Source of the DNA: Clostridium cylindrosporum DSM 605 | GTDB taxonomy: Bacteria > Bacillota > Clostridia > Clostridiales > Caloramatoraceae | Direction of reading: 5' to 3' | DNA: 64,000 nucleotides | Assembly: GCF_001047375.1 (NCBI RefSeq) | Contig: NZ_LFVU01000003.1 | Span: forward strand, 97,075-161,074 | Part shown: positions 54,619 to 63,959 of the stretch, piece by piece | Position numbering within the stretch: the stretch's first letter is position 1 | How the letters are laid out: each line of letters begins with the position of its first letter | Notes under the pieces: model-generated | The model's database searches: none | What the model was told of the DNA's origin: nothing | The model's input: the letters and a program-made list of their open reading frames with translations, nothing else | Translations under genes and position numbers: made by a program

Positions 54619-55467
54619 ATGAGTATTATTGACTGTAAAGAATTATCACGAAAAATAAGATTGTCCCTTATAGACAAAATACAGAAAATAAATGATCAAT
54701 ATGGTGAAGTTCCTCATCTTGAAATTGTGCAAGTAGGAGATCATCCTTCCTCTGTTTCCTATGTTAAAAGTATTGTGAAAACCTGTGATGAACTTTCTGT
54801 AAACCTACACATTAGTAAGTTTGAAAGTGATATAACAGAGAAAGAGCTTATTTCTGAGCTAGATAAATTAAATAAAGAAGATAGTATCCACGGAATCATT
54901 ATACAATTCCCACTACCTAATGAATTTGACCAAAATAAAATAGCTAATTCAATTTCTCCTTTAAAGGATGTTGATTGTGTACATTCCGAAAACCTTGGTA
55001 AGCTCTTTATGGGAGAACCGAGTGTTGTTCCCTGTACCCCTAAAGGTATAATTCGTGCTCTTAAAGATAGTAACGTTGACTTTTGTGGTAAAGAAGTTGT
55101 TGTTGTAGGTTCAGGTAGGACTGTTGGTAAACCTGTATCCCAACTTCTATTAATAGAAAATGCCACAGTTACATTATGCCATCTTCATACAAAAAGTGTT
55201 AAGAAGCATACACTAGAAGCTGATATAATAATAGCTGCTGCTGGTAAGGCAGGTCTTATTTCAGAGGACATGGTTAAAGATGGTGTAATCATAGCTGATG
55301 CTGGTATAAACGTAATTGATGGAAAAGTATGTGGAGACGTAGATTTTGATAATGTTTCTAAGAAAGCTTCTCTAATTACTCCTGTTCCAGGTGGCGTTGG
55401 TGCAATGACGAATTCTATGCTTATAGAAAACTTAATTGAATTATTTGAAAAGATAAAACTTAAATAG
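54619..55467 (+). CDS. folD: Bifunctional methylene-THF dehydrogenase / methenyl-THF cyclohydrolase
   Basis: This 282-residue FolD has the catalytic Lys region VSYVKSIVKTCDE (about 48-60), LPLPNEF-type segment QFPLPNEFD, GSGRTVGKP (about 164-172) and the C-terminal TPVPGGVGAMT (about 255-265). It links 10-formyl-THF with 5,10-methylene-THF, so it connects formate assimilation with the methyl branch. AAGGAGG lies upstream of the ATG. Confidence 0.97.
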   Translation: MSIIDCKELSRKIRLSLIDKIQKINDQYGEVPHLEIVQVGDHPSSVSYVKSIVKTCDELSVNLHISKFESDITEKELISELDKLNKEDSIHGIIIQFPLPNEFDQNKIANSISPLKDVDCVHSENLGKLFMGEPSVVPCTPKGIIRALKDSNVDFCGKEVVVVGSGRTVGKPVSQLLLIENATVTLCHLHTKSVKKHTLEADIIIAAAGKAGLISEDMVKDGVIIADAGINVIDGKVCGDVDFDNVSKKASLITPVPGGVGAMTNSMLIENLIELFEKIKLK

Positions 55468-55469
55468 CG

Positions 55470-55515
55470 ACTAAGGCTGCTTAGAAGCACTATAACTTCT
55501 AAGTAGCCTTAGTTT
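55470..55515. terminator. Bidirectional terminator between folD and the HD-domain gene
   Basis: ACTAAGGCT-CTTAGAAG pairs with CTTCTAAG-AGCCTTAGT across one mismatch and an 8-base loop. Confidence 0.8.
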
Positions 55516-56228
55516 ATGTTTTTTTGTATTTTGTATAAGCATACAAGAGGCTTTACATTAACATATTCTGGGTTTTTAGACAAGTCATCTGCTATTTGTA
55601 GCTCTAAAAGATCTATAACATTGTCCTTTCCTACAAGATTTGTTAACTTTATTAAATTCTCCTTACTAGCTACTTTACACTTTTTCATATGATTCTTTAC
55701 CAAGAGGTATACCTTATCTATAACATCTTCACTATATCCAAAGCCCTTAAGAATATCCCTAGCCATACTTGCAGATAATGCATCATGATTCGGAAAATGA
55801 CCATTCCCTTTAGAATCCATAGTAAAGCATATAGGCTTTGCTATATCATGTAGAATTCCACAAAGTCTTAAAGTGATATCTCTAGGTACAATTGATGTAA
55901 CCGAAATTATATGTTCAAAAACATCTTTGTTATGATACTTGCTACGTTGATTAAATCCATAGCACCTAGAAAGTCCTGGTATTAACTTTTCTAAAACCCT
56001 AAATTCCTGCAATAACCTTAGAATATGGTCAACGCTATGACTTAATAATATTAGTTCAAATTCTGCCTTTATATATATATAATCTTTTTCATTAAAGTTA
56101 AAACTTTTCTTTATTATATCTATAACTCCTTGATTTACACTTCTTTGGTTTTCAGCGGAAAATCTTATTATTCTAAGTGCTTCCGTTAATGTAAGTTTGT
56201 TTTTAATCCTTAGCTTTAATTTTCTCAT
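55509..56228 (-). CDS. HD-domain protein resembling the body of a CCA-adding enzyme without its catalytic head
   Basis: This 239-residue protein begins with a basic helix then LRIIRFSAENQ (about 18-28), the neck motif of tRNA nucleotidyltransferases, and continues with an HD domain: H99, H106, HD at 127-128 (GILHDIAKP), H148 in GHFPNHDAL and H180. The N-terminal polymerase head (GGxxRD and DxD motifs) is absent, and the DNA upstream does not encode it. It may be a stand-alone HD phosphohydrolase or a decayed or split CCA enzyme. A full cca gene is not in the window. Confidence 0.75.
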   Translation of the reverse strand: MRKLKLRIKNKLTLTEALRIIRFSAENQRSVNQGVIDIIKKSFNFNEKDYIYIKAEFELILLSHSVDHILRLLQEFRVLEKLIPGLSRCYGFNQRSKYHNKDVFEHIISVTSIVPRDITLRLCGILHDIAKPICFTMDSKGNGHFPNHDALSASMARDILKGFGYSEDVIDKVYLLVKNHMKKCKVASKENLIKLTNLVGKDNVIDLLELQIADDLSKNPEYVNVKPLVCLYKIQKNIN

Positions 56229-56333
56229 GATATCCTCCTCTATTTATCTACATATTATATTGTAACCATTATAGAAGTAAAAATGAATATTTGATAGAAT
56301 ATATGTAAATTAAATATAAAAGGAGATTATTAT

Positions 56334-57152
56334 ATGGACAAATTATTATTTGGTATATCAGGACTTCCACTTGGAGATGAAAATACAAAATTTAATTATA
56401 AGTCAGGTATAGAACACCTTAATAAAATAGGCCTTGAGGCAATGGAACTTCCCTTTGTTAGAAGTGTAAATGTAACTGATAAGAATAAAGATGGCATTTT
56501 AACAGAAAAATTATCTAAAGACTTTTATTTGTCAGCCCATGGTTCATACTACATAAACCTTAATGCAGACGAAAAAGAAAAGCAGGATAAGTCAATTGAG
56601 CGTATAGTAAATGGTGCTAATGCACTTAAAAAAGTAGAAGGAAGAAGCCTTGTATTCCATCCTGGATTTTATCTTAAAGACTCAAAGGAAGAAACATTTG
56701 AAACAATTTTAAATAATCTATCTCTTTTACCTGATATTGGTGTAGATTATAGACTTGAAACTACTGGGAAACCAACACAATTTGGTGATTTAACTGAACT
56801 TGTTGCAATATGTAAAGAAATAAAGACTTGTAAATTATGTATAGACTTTTCACATCTTCATGCACGTGAAAATGGTGGACTTAAGGGATATAAAGATTTT
56901 TATAATGTTTTATCATACATCGAAAAAGAACTATCGAGAGATGCTATTGAAGATATGCATATACATATGTCTGGTATAAATTATGGACCTAAGGGAGAAA
57001 AAAATCATCTTCCATTCCTCGAAAGTGATTTTAATTTTAAAGATTGTATAAAGGCTCTAAAGGATTTTAACGCTAAGGGGTGTATAATTTGTGAAAGTCC
57101 TATTTTAGAAAATGATGCCCTTCTACTTAAAGAAACATATGAATCATTATAA
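56334..57152 (+). CDS. Endonuclease IV-like (AP endonuclease family 2) TIM-barrel protein
   Basis: This 272-residue protein has the endonuclease IV metal-ligand set: His69 (SAHGSY), His109 (FHPGFY), Glu142 (RLETTGK), Asp171 and His174 (CIDFSHLHA), His209 and His211 (DMHIHMSG), His225 (KNHLP) and Glu254 (CESP). A repair nuclease cutting abasic sites is likely. It is about 10-20 residues shorter than E. coli Nfo, and the divergent N-terminus leaves room for a related sugar-isomerase-type role. AGGAG precedes the ATG. Confidence 0.82.
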   Translation: MDKLLFGISGLPLGDENTKFNYKSGIEHLNKIGLEAMELPFVRSVNVTDKNKDGILTEKLSKDFYLSAHGSYYINLNADEKEKQDKSIERIVNGANALKKVEGRSLVFHPGFYLKDSKEETFETILNNLSLLPDIGVDYRLETTGKPTQFGDLTELVAICKEIKTCKLCIDFSHLHARENGGLKGYKDFYNVLSYIEKELSRDAIEDMHIHMSGINYGPKGEKNHLPFLESDFNFKDCIKALKDFNAKGCIICESPILENDALLLKETYESL

Positions 57153-57155
57153 ACC

Positions 57156-57184
57156 AAAGGCTGTAGATACATCTACAGCCTTTT
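57156..57184. terminator. Bidirectional terminator between the endonuclease IV-like gene and clpE
   Basis: AAAGGCTGTAGAT pairs exactly with ATCTACAGCCTTT around a two-base loop, overlapping the convergent gene ends. Confidence 0.85.
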
Positions 57185-57186
57185 AA

Positions 57187-59451
57187 CTATCTTATAACAA
57201 CTTCTTCATCAACTAAATCAACTGTTATATTTGAATTTTCTTTAATATTACCCTTTAGATATTCCTCTGCAACCTTATCTTCAATATGTCTTTGTATAGC
57301 ACGTCTTAAAGGTCTTGCACCGTATTTGGCATCATAGCCTACCTTTAGGATGTAATCCTTCAAGTCTTCAGTAATACTAATATTTATATCCTTATCCTTA
57401 GCATCATTTATTACTTCATCAAGCATAATATTTACTATTTGCTTTAATTCTTCCTTAGACAATGAGTTAAATATAATAACCTCATCCACTCTATTTAAAA
57501 ACTCAGGTCTAAAATGTTCCTTTAAAGCATCATTTACACTTTGTTCTAATCTATCAAATTCACTTTGAGAGAATCCTATACCAGAGCTTCTAAAGTTAGT
57601 TCCTGCATTAGATGTCATTATAATAACTGTATTTTCAAATGAAACAGTTTTGCCTTGATTATCAGTTAATCTTCCATCCTCAAGTATTTGAAGTAACATA
57701 TTAAATACATCTGGATGTGCCTTCTCCATTTCATCTAAAAGAATAACAGAATAGGGCTTTCTTCTAACTTTTTCAGTTAATTGACCACCTTCATCATAGC
57801 CTACATATCCTGGAGGTGCACCTATTAACTTAGACACTGTATGTTTTTCCATATACTCAGACATGTCAATTCTAATTAAAGCTTCTTCACTATTGAAAAG
57901 TTCAAGTGCAAGTGTTCTTACAAGTTCAGTTTTACCAACACCTGTAGGTCCAACAAAAATAAATGATGTAGGCTTTTTCTTCTTCTTAAATCCAGACCTA
58001 TTTCGTCTTATAGCCCTTGATAAAGATTCAATTGCTTTTGTTTGTCCTATGACTCTATTTTTAATTCTATTTTCAAGATTTAGAAGCCTTTCTGCTTCGC
58101 CCTCTGTAATTCTTTGAACAGGTATTTTAGTCCACTCTTCTACTACAGCCGCTACATCTTCTATTGTAAGTGTAATTTCTTTTATCTCGTCCTTTAATGA
58201 CTTAATTTTATCTTTTAGCTTTATTTCTTCCATCTTATAGTTTGCTAAGTTTTCATAGTCTTGATTTTCTCTAGCAACTTCCATTAGATTCATGGTTTCA
58301 TGAAGCTTATCAGTTACACTAGCTAATTGAGTAATTTGGTTAGATTTAAGGTTTACCTTAGATGCAGCTTCATCTATAACGTCAATAGCCTTATCAGGTA
58401 AAAATCTATCTCTAATATATCTTTCTGATAATAAAACAGCTTCTTTTACAACGTCATCTGAAATATTAACTTTATGATAATTTTCATAATAATTCTTTAT
58501 TCCACGAACTATGTCTACAGTTTCTTCAATAGTAGGTTCCTCAACTAAAACTGGCTGAAATCTTCTTTCAAGTGCAGAATCTTTCTCTATGTTTTTTCTG
58601 TATTCATCAAGTGTAGTTGTTCCTATAATTTGAATTTCACCACGTGCTAATGCAGGCTTTAAGATATTAGCTGCATTCATTGCACCACCTTGAACTTCTC
58701 CTGCACCCATTATATTATGAATTTCATCTATTACCACGACTATCTCTCTATTGCTGTTTTTAACCTCATCAATAATTGACTTCATTCTTCCTTCAAACTG
58801 TCCTCTAAATTGAGTTCCAGCAACAACAGCAGTTAAATCTAAAAGATATACTTTGATGTTTCTAAGCTTTTCTGGCACATCACCTTTGCTAACTCTTAAA
58901 GCAAGGCCCTCTGCAATAGCTGTTTTACCAACCCCAGGTTCACCAATAAGAACTGGGTTGTTTTTACTTCTTCTATTTAAAATTTGTACTACCCTTTGGA
59001 TCTCCCTACTTCTTCCAATTACTTCGTCTATTTTACCTTCCTTAGCTAGGTTAGTTAAGTTTACACCATAGGTATCTAAATTTTTAGTCTTTTTATCTTT
59101 TTTCCTATCCTTCTTAGTGCTCTTTTTACTATTATTCTCTTCTTTAACTGTTTCCTCAGATGGTTCTTCTAAGTCACCTTCATTAGATGATGACCCTAAA
59201 AGTGATGAGAAAAAATTACTATCTGTAAGTTCATCAAGATTTAAATCCTTAAAAATAGTGTCCATTTGTTGATTTATATTAGTTAATTCTTCCTCTGTTA
59301 TTCCACTTTGTTGCATTATTTGATCAATAACAGGTATACCTGAGTCCTTTGCACACTCTACGCACATACCTACTACTTTATTTTCACCATTTTCAAACTT
59401 AGTAGTAAATATTACAGCTAAGTTCTTATTACATACTGAACATAATTTCAA
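57187..59451 (-). CDS. clpE: ATP-dependent Clp protease ATP-binding subunit, ClpE type
   Basis: This 754-residue HSP100 unfoldase has the ClpE hallmark, an N-terminal zinc finger (Cys4, Cys7, Cys30, Cys33) instead of Clp-N repeats. It has two AAA+ modules with Walker A GEPGVGKT (about 167) and GPTGVGKT (about 498). A GIGF loop (about 622) matches the ClpP-docking element. Residues 115-135 are highly basic. In bacilli clpE is controlled by CtsR; I see no CtsR tandem heptamer upstream here. No clpP is nearby. Confidence 0.93.
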   Translation of the reverse strand: MKLCSVCNKNLAVIFTTKFENGENKVVGMCVECAKDSGIPVIDQIMQQSGITEEELTNINQQMDTIFKDLNLDELTDSNFFSSLLGSSSNEGDLEEPSEETVKEENNSKKSTKKDRKKDKKTKNLDTYGVNLTNLAKEGKIDEVIGRSREIQRVVQILNRRSKNNPVLIGEPGVGKTAIAEGLALRVSKGDVPEKLRNIKVYLLDLTAVVAGTQFRGQFEGRMKSIIDEVKNSNREIVVVIDEIHNIMGAGEVQGGAMNAANILKPALARGEIQIIGTTTLDEYRKNIEKDSALERRFQPVLVEEPTIEETVDIVRGIKNYYENYHKVNISDDVVKEAVLLSERYIRDRFLPDKAIDVIDEAASKVNLKSNQITQLASVTDKLHETMNLMEVARENQDYENLANYKMEEIKLKDKIKSLKDEIKEITLTIEDVAAVVEEWTKIPVQRITEGEAERLLNLENRIKNRVIGQTKAIESLSRAIRRNRSGFKKKKKPTSFIFVGPTGVGKTELVRTLALELFNSEEALIRIDMSEYMEKHTVSKLIGAPPGYVGYDEGGQLTEKVRRKPYSVILLDEMEKAHPDVFNMLLQILEDGRLTDNQGKTVSFENTVIIMTSNAGTNFRSSGIGFSQSEFDRLEQSVNDALKEHFRPEFLNRVDEVIIFNSLSKEELKQIVNIMLDEVINDAKDKDINISITEDLKDYILKVGYDAKYGARPLRRAIQRHIEDKVAEEYLKGNIKENSNITVDLVDEEVVIR

Positions 59452-59631
59452 ATTGTATCAACTCCTTACAGTCAATAAACTCCATCTTTAAACTGTCTTA
59501 TATACATAATATCCTTTAATTCTTATATAACTTTTAGGGATACCTATTTACACTAATATAGCTTAAAGTTATATATTAAAAAACATTATATCATTAAGAG
59601 GTTTTTATTTCTATATAATAGTTTTCATAGT

Positions 59632-60306
59632 CTAAACATTCTCTATTTGCCAGTCAATTCCTTCTTTACCTATAGAATTCAAGAAATTATTAACCTTAGA
59701 AAATGGTTTACTTCCAAAGAAGCCTCTGTTAGCTGAAAAGGGACTAGGATGAGGTGATTTAATTATTAAATGACTTTTATTTGTTATTAATGATTCTTTC
59801 TCCTGTGCATGTTTACCCCAAAGAATAAAAATAACAGGATCAGTTTTCATATTTATTGTCTCAATAATCTTATCGGTAAATATTTCCCAACCTATTCCCT
59901 TATGGGAGTTTGGTTTACCCGCTTCAACTGTTAATACGGTATTAAGCATCATTACCCCTTGATCTGCCCACTTCTTTAGGTATCCATTATTAGGAATATA
60001 ACATCCAATATCATTATGGAGTTCTTTATAAATATTTTGTAGAGAAGGAGGTACCTTAACACTAGTATTTACAGAAAAGCTAAGTCCATGTGCCTGGGAA
60101 GGTCCATGATAGGGGTCCTGACCTAGTATTACCACCTTTGTGTCACTGTATGATGTAAAGTGAATTGCATTGAAAATATCATACTTATTCGGATATATAG
60201 TCTTTGTACTATATTCTTTAACAAGAAAATTCCTAAGCTGTTGATAATAATCCTTATTATACTCTTCAGCTAAATAGACTTCCCAATCATTTTTAAATTC
60301 TATCAT
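59632..60306 (-). CDS. ung: Uracil-DNA glycosylase
   Basis: This 224-residue family-1 UDG removes uracil from DNA. The water-activating loop GQDPYHG (about 62-68), [11 protein letters not shown] (about 113-123) and the DNA-intercalation loop [11 protein letters not shown] (about 186-196) are all intact. It follows the methyltransferase gene after 18 bases, so the two are co-transcribed. Confidence 0.97.
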   Translation of the reverse strand: MIEFKNDWEVYLAEEYNKDYYQQLRNFLVKEYSTKTIYPNKYDIFNAIHFTSYSDTKVVILGQDPYHGPSQAHGLSFSVNTSVKVPPSLQNIYKELHNDIGCYIPNNGYLKKWADQGVMMLNTVLTVEAGKPNSHKGIGWEIFTDKIIETINMKTDPVIFILWGKHAQEKESLITNKSHLIIKSPHPSPFSANRGFFGSKPFSKVNNFLNSIGKEGIDWQIENV

Positions 60307-60324
60307 CTTAACACCTACTTACCT

Positions 60325-61497
60325 TTATAAAACGTTTAAAATGAAAAACTTTAAATATAAAGATTCTTCATAATTCCAAAGATATGGATGATCCTTAGCT
60401 TGAGTTTTTACCTCTACTTCTCTGATAGTCTTTCTAGCATCCCTTGCAGATTCAAGAAGCATTTCCCTAAATAGTTCCTTAGACATATAGTGTGAACATG
60501 ATGCTGTTACTAAGAATCCACCTGGTTTAACTAGCTTCATTCCTCTTAAGTTAATTTCCTTATATCCTTTATATGCACTTTTTATTTTCTTTGCAGACTT
60601 TGTAAACGCTGGAGGATCAAGTATAACTACATCGAATTGTTTTCCCTCTTCCTGATATTCTCTTAGTAAATCAAAGACATTAGCACATACAAAATCTATT
60701 TTATCTGTTAACCCATTAAGTTTTGCATTTTCCTTTGCTGTTTCAATTGCATGTTCAGATATATCAACAGCAGTAACCTTTTTTGCGCCAAAGTATGCTG
60801 CATGCATAGCAAATGGCCCTGTATGAGAAAAGCAATCTAAAACTTCCCCATCCTTAACTATATCTTTTATAGCAAGTCTATTCTCTCTTTGGTCTAAAAA
60901 GTACCCTGTTTTTTGTCCATTTTCAATATCGACATGCATTTTTATTCCATTTTCACTTATTATAGTGTGTGGTTCAAAGTCTCCATATATAATTCCCTTA
61001 GATTGCTCTAGCCCTTCAAGTTCTCTAACATTATTATCATTTCTCTCAAATATACCCTTAGGTTCGATTACTTCTTTCAAAATGTCTACTATAATATCTT
61101 TATATTGATCAATACCATATGTTAATGTTTGAATAGATAAATAGTCATTAAATTTATCTACTATAATACCTGGCATCTCATCAGCTTCACCATATATAAC
61201 TCTACAACTTGAAGTATCTACTACTTTTTTTCTATATTCCCAAGCTCTTTTTATTCTTCTTTCAAAAAATTCTCTATTTATTTCTTCCTTAGGGTTTCTT
61301 GTCATTATTCTAACTCTAATTGTTGAGTTATCATTTATATATCCTCTTCCTATGAACTTTCCCTTTGGATTTAGAACATCCACAATATCTCCATTTGAAT
61401 ATTCACCTTCTATTTTATCTATTTCATTATCATAAACCCATGGATGTCCCTTTTCTACTCTTTTTCTTATATTTGATTTTAAAGTAATTTTCGTCAT
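60325..61497 (-). CDS. rlmI: 23S rRNA (cytosine-C5)-methyltransferase, RlmI family
   Basis: This 390-residue protein has an N-terminal PUA domain (RKRVEKGHPWVYDNEI, about 9-24), then a class I SAM-dependent methyltransferase: VLDCFSHTGPF (about 219-229) for SAM binding and VILDPPAFTKS (about 286-296) as the catalytic loop. RlmI methylates C1962 of 23S rRNA in E. coli. The ATG at 61497 is chosen because GAAGGAGAG precedes it; the earlier in-frame ATG at 61530 has no ribosome site. Confidence 0.9.
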   Translation of the reverse strand: MTKITLKSNIRKRVEKGHPWVYDNEIDKIEGEYSNGDIVDVLNPKGKFIGRGYINDNSTIRVRIMTRNPKEEINREFFERRIKRAWEYRKKVVDTSSCRVIYGEADEMPGIIVDKFNDYLSIQTLTYGIDQYKDIIVDILKEVIEPKGIFERNDNNVRELEGLEQSKGIIYGDFEPHTIISENGIKMHVDIENGQKTGYFLDQRENRLAIKDIVKDGEVLDCFSHTGPFAMHAAYFGAKKVTAVDISEHAIETAKENAKLNGLTDKIDFVCANVFDLLREYQEEGKQFDVVILDPPAFTKSAKKIKSAYKGYKEINLRGMKLVKPGGFLVTASCSHYMSKELFREMLLESARDARKTIREVEVKTQAKDHPYLWNYEESLYLKFFILNVL

Positions 61498-61545
61498 GTA
61501 ACTCTCCTTCATATTCTTAAGTATATTCAATAATTATATCATAAA

Positions 61546-61574
61546 AAATAACCTAAGCATAAGCCTAGGTTATT
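61546..61574 (-). terminator. Terminator after the 365-aa SEC-C gene
   Basis: AAATAACCTA-GCAT and AGC-TAGGTTATTT pair with one mismatch; the minus strand continues TTTTTTATG. It lies 3 bases past the gene stop. Confidence 0.8.
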
Positions 61575-61577
61575 TGA

Positions 61578-62675
61578 TTAGCGACCTTCACAGCATTTCT
61601 TATATTTTTTCCCACTACCACAAAAACATTCATCATTTCTTCCTAATGCTTTTAAAATATCTGACTTAGCATTTCCCTTCAACGTCCAAAGAGGGTTATT
61701 TTGTGCTAAGGCATCAATATGATTAATCACTGTTTTTTCATCAAGTATATCTATTTCTAGAGAAGTATTTAAAAAGTTTACTACTTCCTGGTTCGTATAT
61801 CCATTATTTATTTTAAATACACATTCACTAACTAAAGCTTCAGCATCAAGTGGCAGCATCTTATGGTTATTAACTAAAAACTCATAAAATGCATAGTTAG
61901 AATCATTATAGTTAAATGCATCTTCCATTCCAAATGTATAAATAATCTTAATATCTAAATTTAGATACTCAAGTGGAGATTTTTTATGTGCATCAACAAT
62001 TGTCTTTGGATCTTCTACTTTATAATAATAATATATATTATCCACAGACTTTATAAGCTTTCCATTTTTGCAAACTATATCAACTATTCTACTAAACTCT
62101 TCAAATGATTTTTCCTCTTCAAGTAACTTTATTAACATGTTATATAGTTCTTCTTTTTCAAGTGCACCATAAAAATACAAAAGTCCTGAAACTGCTCTTA
62201 ACCATTTTTGTCTGTTACTTATAGAATCTGAAACATTTTTGTCTTCTATAGAAGTTTTTATGTCTCCGAAAATATCACGAGGGATTGAGGCAAATAACAT
62301 ATCATTAATTTTACCAGTATAAACTATTCCCCAATTTCTAAGACTTACAATCATCTCTAATTGATTTTTATCTTCTAAATTAATCAGTGTTATTCCATTT
62401 TTCGGAATCATAATAAGAAGCATGTAATATTCTTTTTCTGTTATATTATGTAATATATCAGGTATACTCTCTTTTATTACCTCATTAAGTCTTTCTATTA
62501 ATTGAGGTTTTGTAAAAGAACTTGTCCCCTTAACCCCTAAAGTTTTTCTTATAGAAATTAGCTCGTCCTTTGTCATGTTATTAAGAAAATCTTTTAGATT
62601 GTAATCTTCTCTTATTGGAGATAACAGCTTTGATTTAATCTTTTGAAGTTCTATTTCCATTATATCCTTTTCCAT
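61578..62675 (-). CDS. SEC-C motif protein with SAP/Rho-N-like N-terminus
   Basis: This 365-residue protein starts (about 24-60) with a helix-extended-helix segment (MTKDELISIRKTLGVKG..TKPQLIERL) resembling SAP or Rho N-terminal domains that bind nucleic acid. It ends in the SEC-C zinc motif [16 protein letters not shown]. The middle is helical and unassigned. The combination suggests a nucleic-acid- or ribosome-associated protein, but no activity can be named. AGGTGATTAT precedes the ATG. Confidence 0.75.
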   Translation of the reverse strand: MEKDIMEIELQKIKSKLLSPIREDYNLKDFLNNMTKDELISIRKTLGVKGTSSFTKPQLIERLNEVIKESIPDILHNITEKEYYMLLIMIPKNGITLINLEDKNQLEMIVSLRNWGIVYTGKINDMLFASIPRDIFGDIKTSIEDKNVSDSISNRQKWLRAVSGLLYFYGALEKEELYNMLIKLLEEEKSFEEFSRIVDIVCKNGKLIKSVDNIYYYYKVEDPKTIVDAHKKSPLEYLNLDIKIIYTFGMEDAFNYNDSNYAFYEFLVNNHKMLPLDAEALVSECVFKINNGYTNQEVVNFLNTSLEIDILDEKTVINHIDALAQNNPLWTLKGNAKSDILKALGRNDECFCGSGKKYKKCCEGR

Positions 62676-62831
62676 ATAATCACCTACATTTTATAGTATT
62701 TTAAACAACACAAAATAAATAGAGCCCAGTATACAGCTAAGTTCTAAGCCCCATATTATTGAATATTTTTACAACAAATTATATTCTAATTCATAAAAAT
62801 TTTACCCTATATAACTTATAGAGTCAAGTTT

Positions 62832-63539
62832 TTAAGGAATCTCTACATTATAATCAATATCTTTGAATAGCCTTGTTAACTCAGTCTTTGTTAAATCTCT
62901 CCACTTACCCTTTTTGAGATCTCCCAAAAGTATATTCATTATTCTTATTCTCTTTAATTTCTTAACCTCGTAACCAAATGCTGCTGACATTTTTCTAATC
63001 TGCCTATTTCTTCCTTCTGTTAATATAATTCTAAAAGTATAGTCTGAAATCCTCTCTACTTTACACTTTTTTGTTAATTTCCCCTCTATATTAACTCCAT
63101 TTCCCATATTAGAAATAAATTTATCCGTTACTAATTTATTTACTGTTACTATGTATTCCTTTTCATGGTTATTTTCTGACCTTAAAACCTTATTTACTAT
63201 ATCTCCATCATTAGTTAATATTATAAGCCCCTCTGAATCCTTATCTAGTCTTCCAATTGGAAATATTCTCTCTTTATGCCCTACAAAATCTACTATATTC
63301 TCTTTTATGTGAAGTTCTGTAGTGCAGGTTATGCCAACAGGTTTATTTAGTACAATATACACTCTTTTTGATTTTACTTTTAAGGGCTTTCCGTCTACTA
63401 AAACCTTATCATTATATTCTACACTATCACCTAGAGCTGCTCTTTTTCCATTTATGGTTACTTTTCCACTTTGTATTAGTTTATCCGCTTCTCTTCTTGA
63501 ACATATTCCAGTGTCACTTATATATTTATTTATCCTCAA
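62832..63539 (-). CDS. rluF: rRNA pseudouridine synthase, RluF type
   Basis: This 235-residue enzyme has an N-terminal S4 RNA-binding domain (MRINKYISDTGICSRREADKL) and the catalytic Asp in GRLDKDSEGL (about 97-106). The blocks HIKENIVDFVGHKERIFPIG and RNRQIRKM, plus LKRIRIMNI, match RluF (U2604 of E. coli 23S rRNA) better than RsuA or RluB. Target specificity is inferred from these motifs only. Confidence 0.88.
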   Translation of the reverse strand: MRINKYISDTGICSRREADKLIQSGKVTINGKRAALGDSVEYNDKVLVDGKPLKVKSKRVYIVLNKPVGITCTTELHIKENIVDFVGHKERIFPIGRLDKDSEGLIILTNDGDIVNKVLRSENNHEKEYIVTVNKLVTDKFISNMGNGVNIEGKLTKKCKVERISDYTFRIILTEGRNRQIRKMSAAFGYEVKKLKRIRIMNILLGDLKKGKWRDLTKTELTRLFKDIDYNVEIP

Positions 63540-63634
63540 AATATAGTCTCCTCCATAAATTAAGTTAGATAATACGCTTAATATTAATTATAAACATAAT
63601 AGTATTCTTTGAAAAGAACATCTCATAAAAAATA

Positions 63635-63662
63635 AAAACCTAGTACTTACATACTAGGTTTT
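63635..63662 (-). terminator. Terminator of the rRNA-tRNA transcript
   Basis: AAAACCTAGTA and TACTAGGTTTT form an 11-bp stem with a 6-base loop immediately after tRNA-Phe; the minus strand continues TTATTTTTT. Confidence 0.85.
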
Positions 63663-63737
63663 GGTGGCCAAAGCCGGAATCGAACCAGCGACACGGGGAT
63701 TTTCAGTCCCCTGCTCTACCGACTGAGCTATTTGGCC
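63662..63737 (-). tRNA. tRNA-Phe (GAA)
   Basis: A 76-nt cloverleaf with encoded CCA. The acceptor is GGCCAAA/TTTGGCC, the anticodon loop is CTGAAAA (anticodon GAA), and the T loop is TTCGATT. It is the last tRNA of the cluster. Confidence 0.97.
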
Positions 63738-63742
63738 TTATA

Positions 63743-63819
63743 TGGTGGGCCTTCAGGGGCTCGAACCCCGGACCTACCGGTTATGAGCCGGTTGCTCTAA
63801 CCAACTGAGCTAAAGACCC
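63743..63819 (-). tRNA. tRNA-Met or tRNA-Ile2 (CAU anticodon)
   Basis: A 77-nt cloverleaf with encoded CCA. The acceptor is GGGTCTT/AAGGCCC and the anticodon loop is CTCATAA (anticodon CAT). It is not initiator tRNA: position 1 pairs normally and the anticodon stem lacks three G-C pairs. The D-arm and CTCATAA loop context resemble both elongator Met and lysidine-modified Ile2; sequence alone does not settle which. Confidence 0.93.
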
Positions 63820-63822
63820 ATG

Positions 63823-63898
63823 TGGTGGAGATAAGCAGATTCGAACTGCTGACCCCCTGCTTGCAAGGCAGGTGCTCTCCCAACTGAGCTATACCCCC
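63823..63898 (-). tRNA. tRNA-Ala (UGC)
   Basis: A 76-nt cloverleaf with encoded CCA. The acceptor is GGGGGTA/TATCTCC with G-U pairs, the anticodon loop is CTTGCAA (anticodon TGC), and the T loop is TTCGAAT. It is the first tRNA after the 23S gene, about 60 bases from its 3' end. Confidence 0.97.
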
Positions 63899-63959
63899 AA
63901 ATATCTTAGTTCCAGAGATGATTCTCTGAAAACTGCACAGCATTCTTTTGAACTTAATC

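Noticed and set aside
59452..59631. CtsR operator upstream of clpE
   Set aside because: No tandem GGTCAAA-type heptamer repeat is present in the 180-base upstream region.
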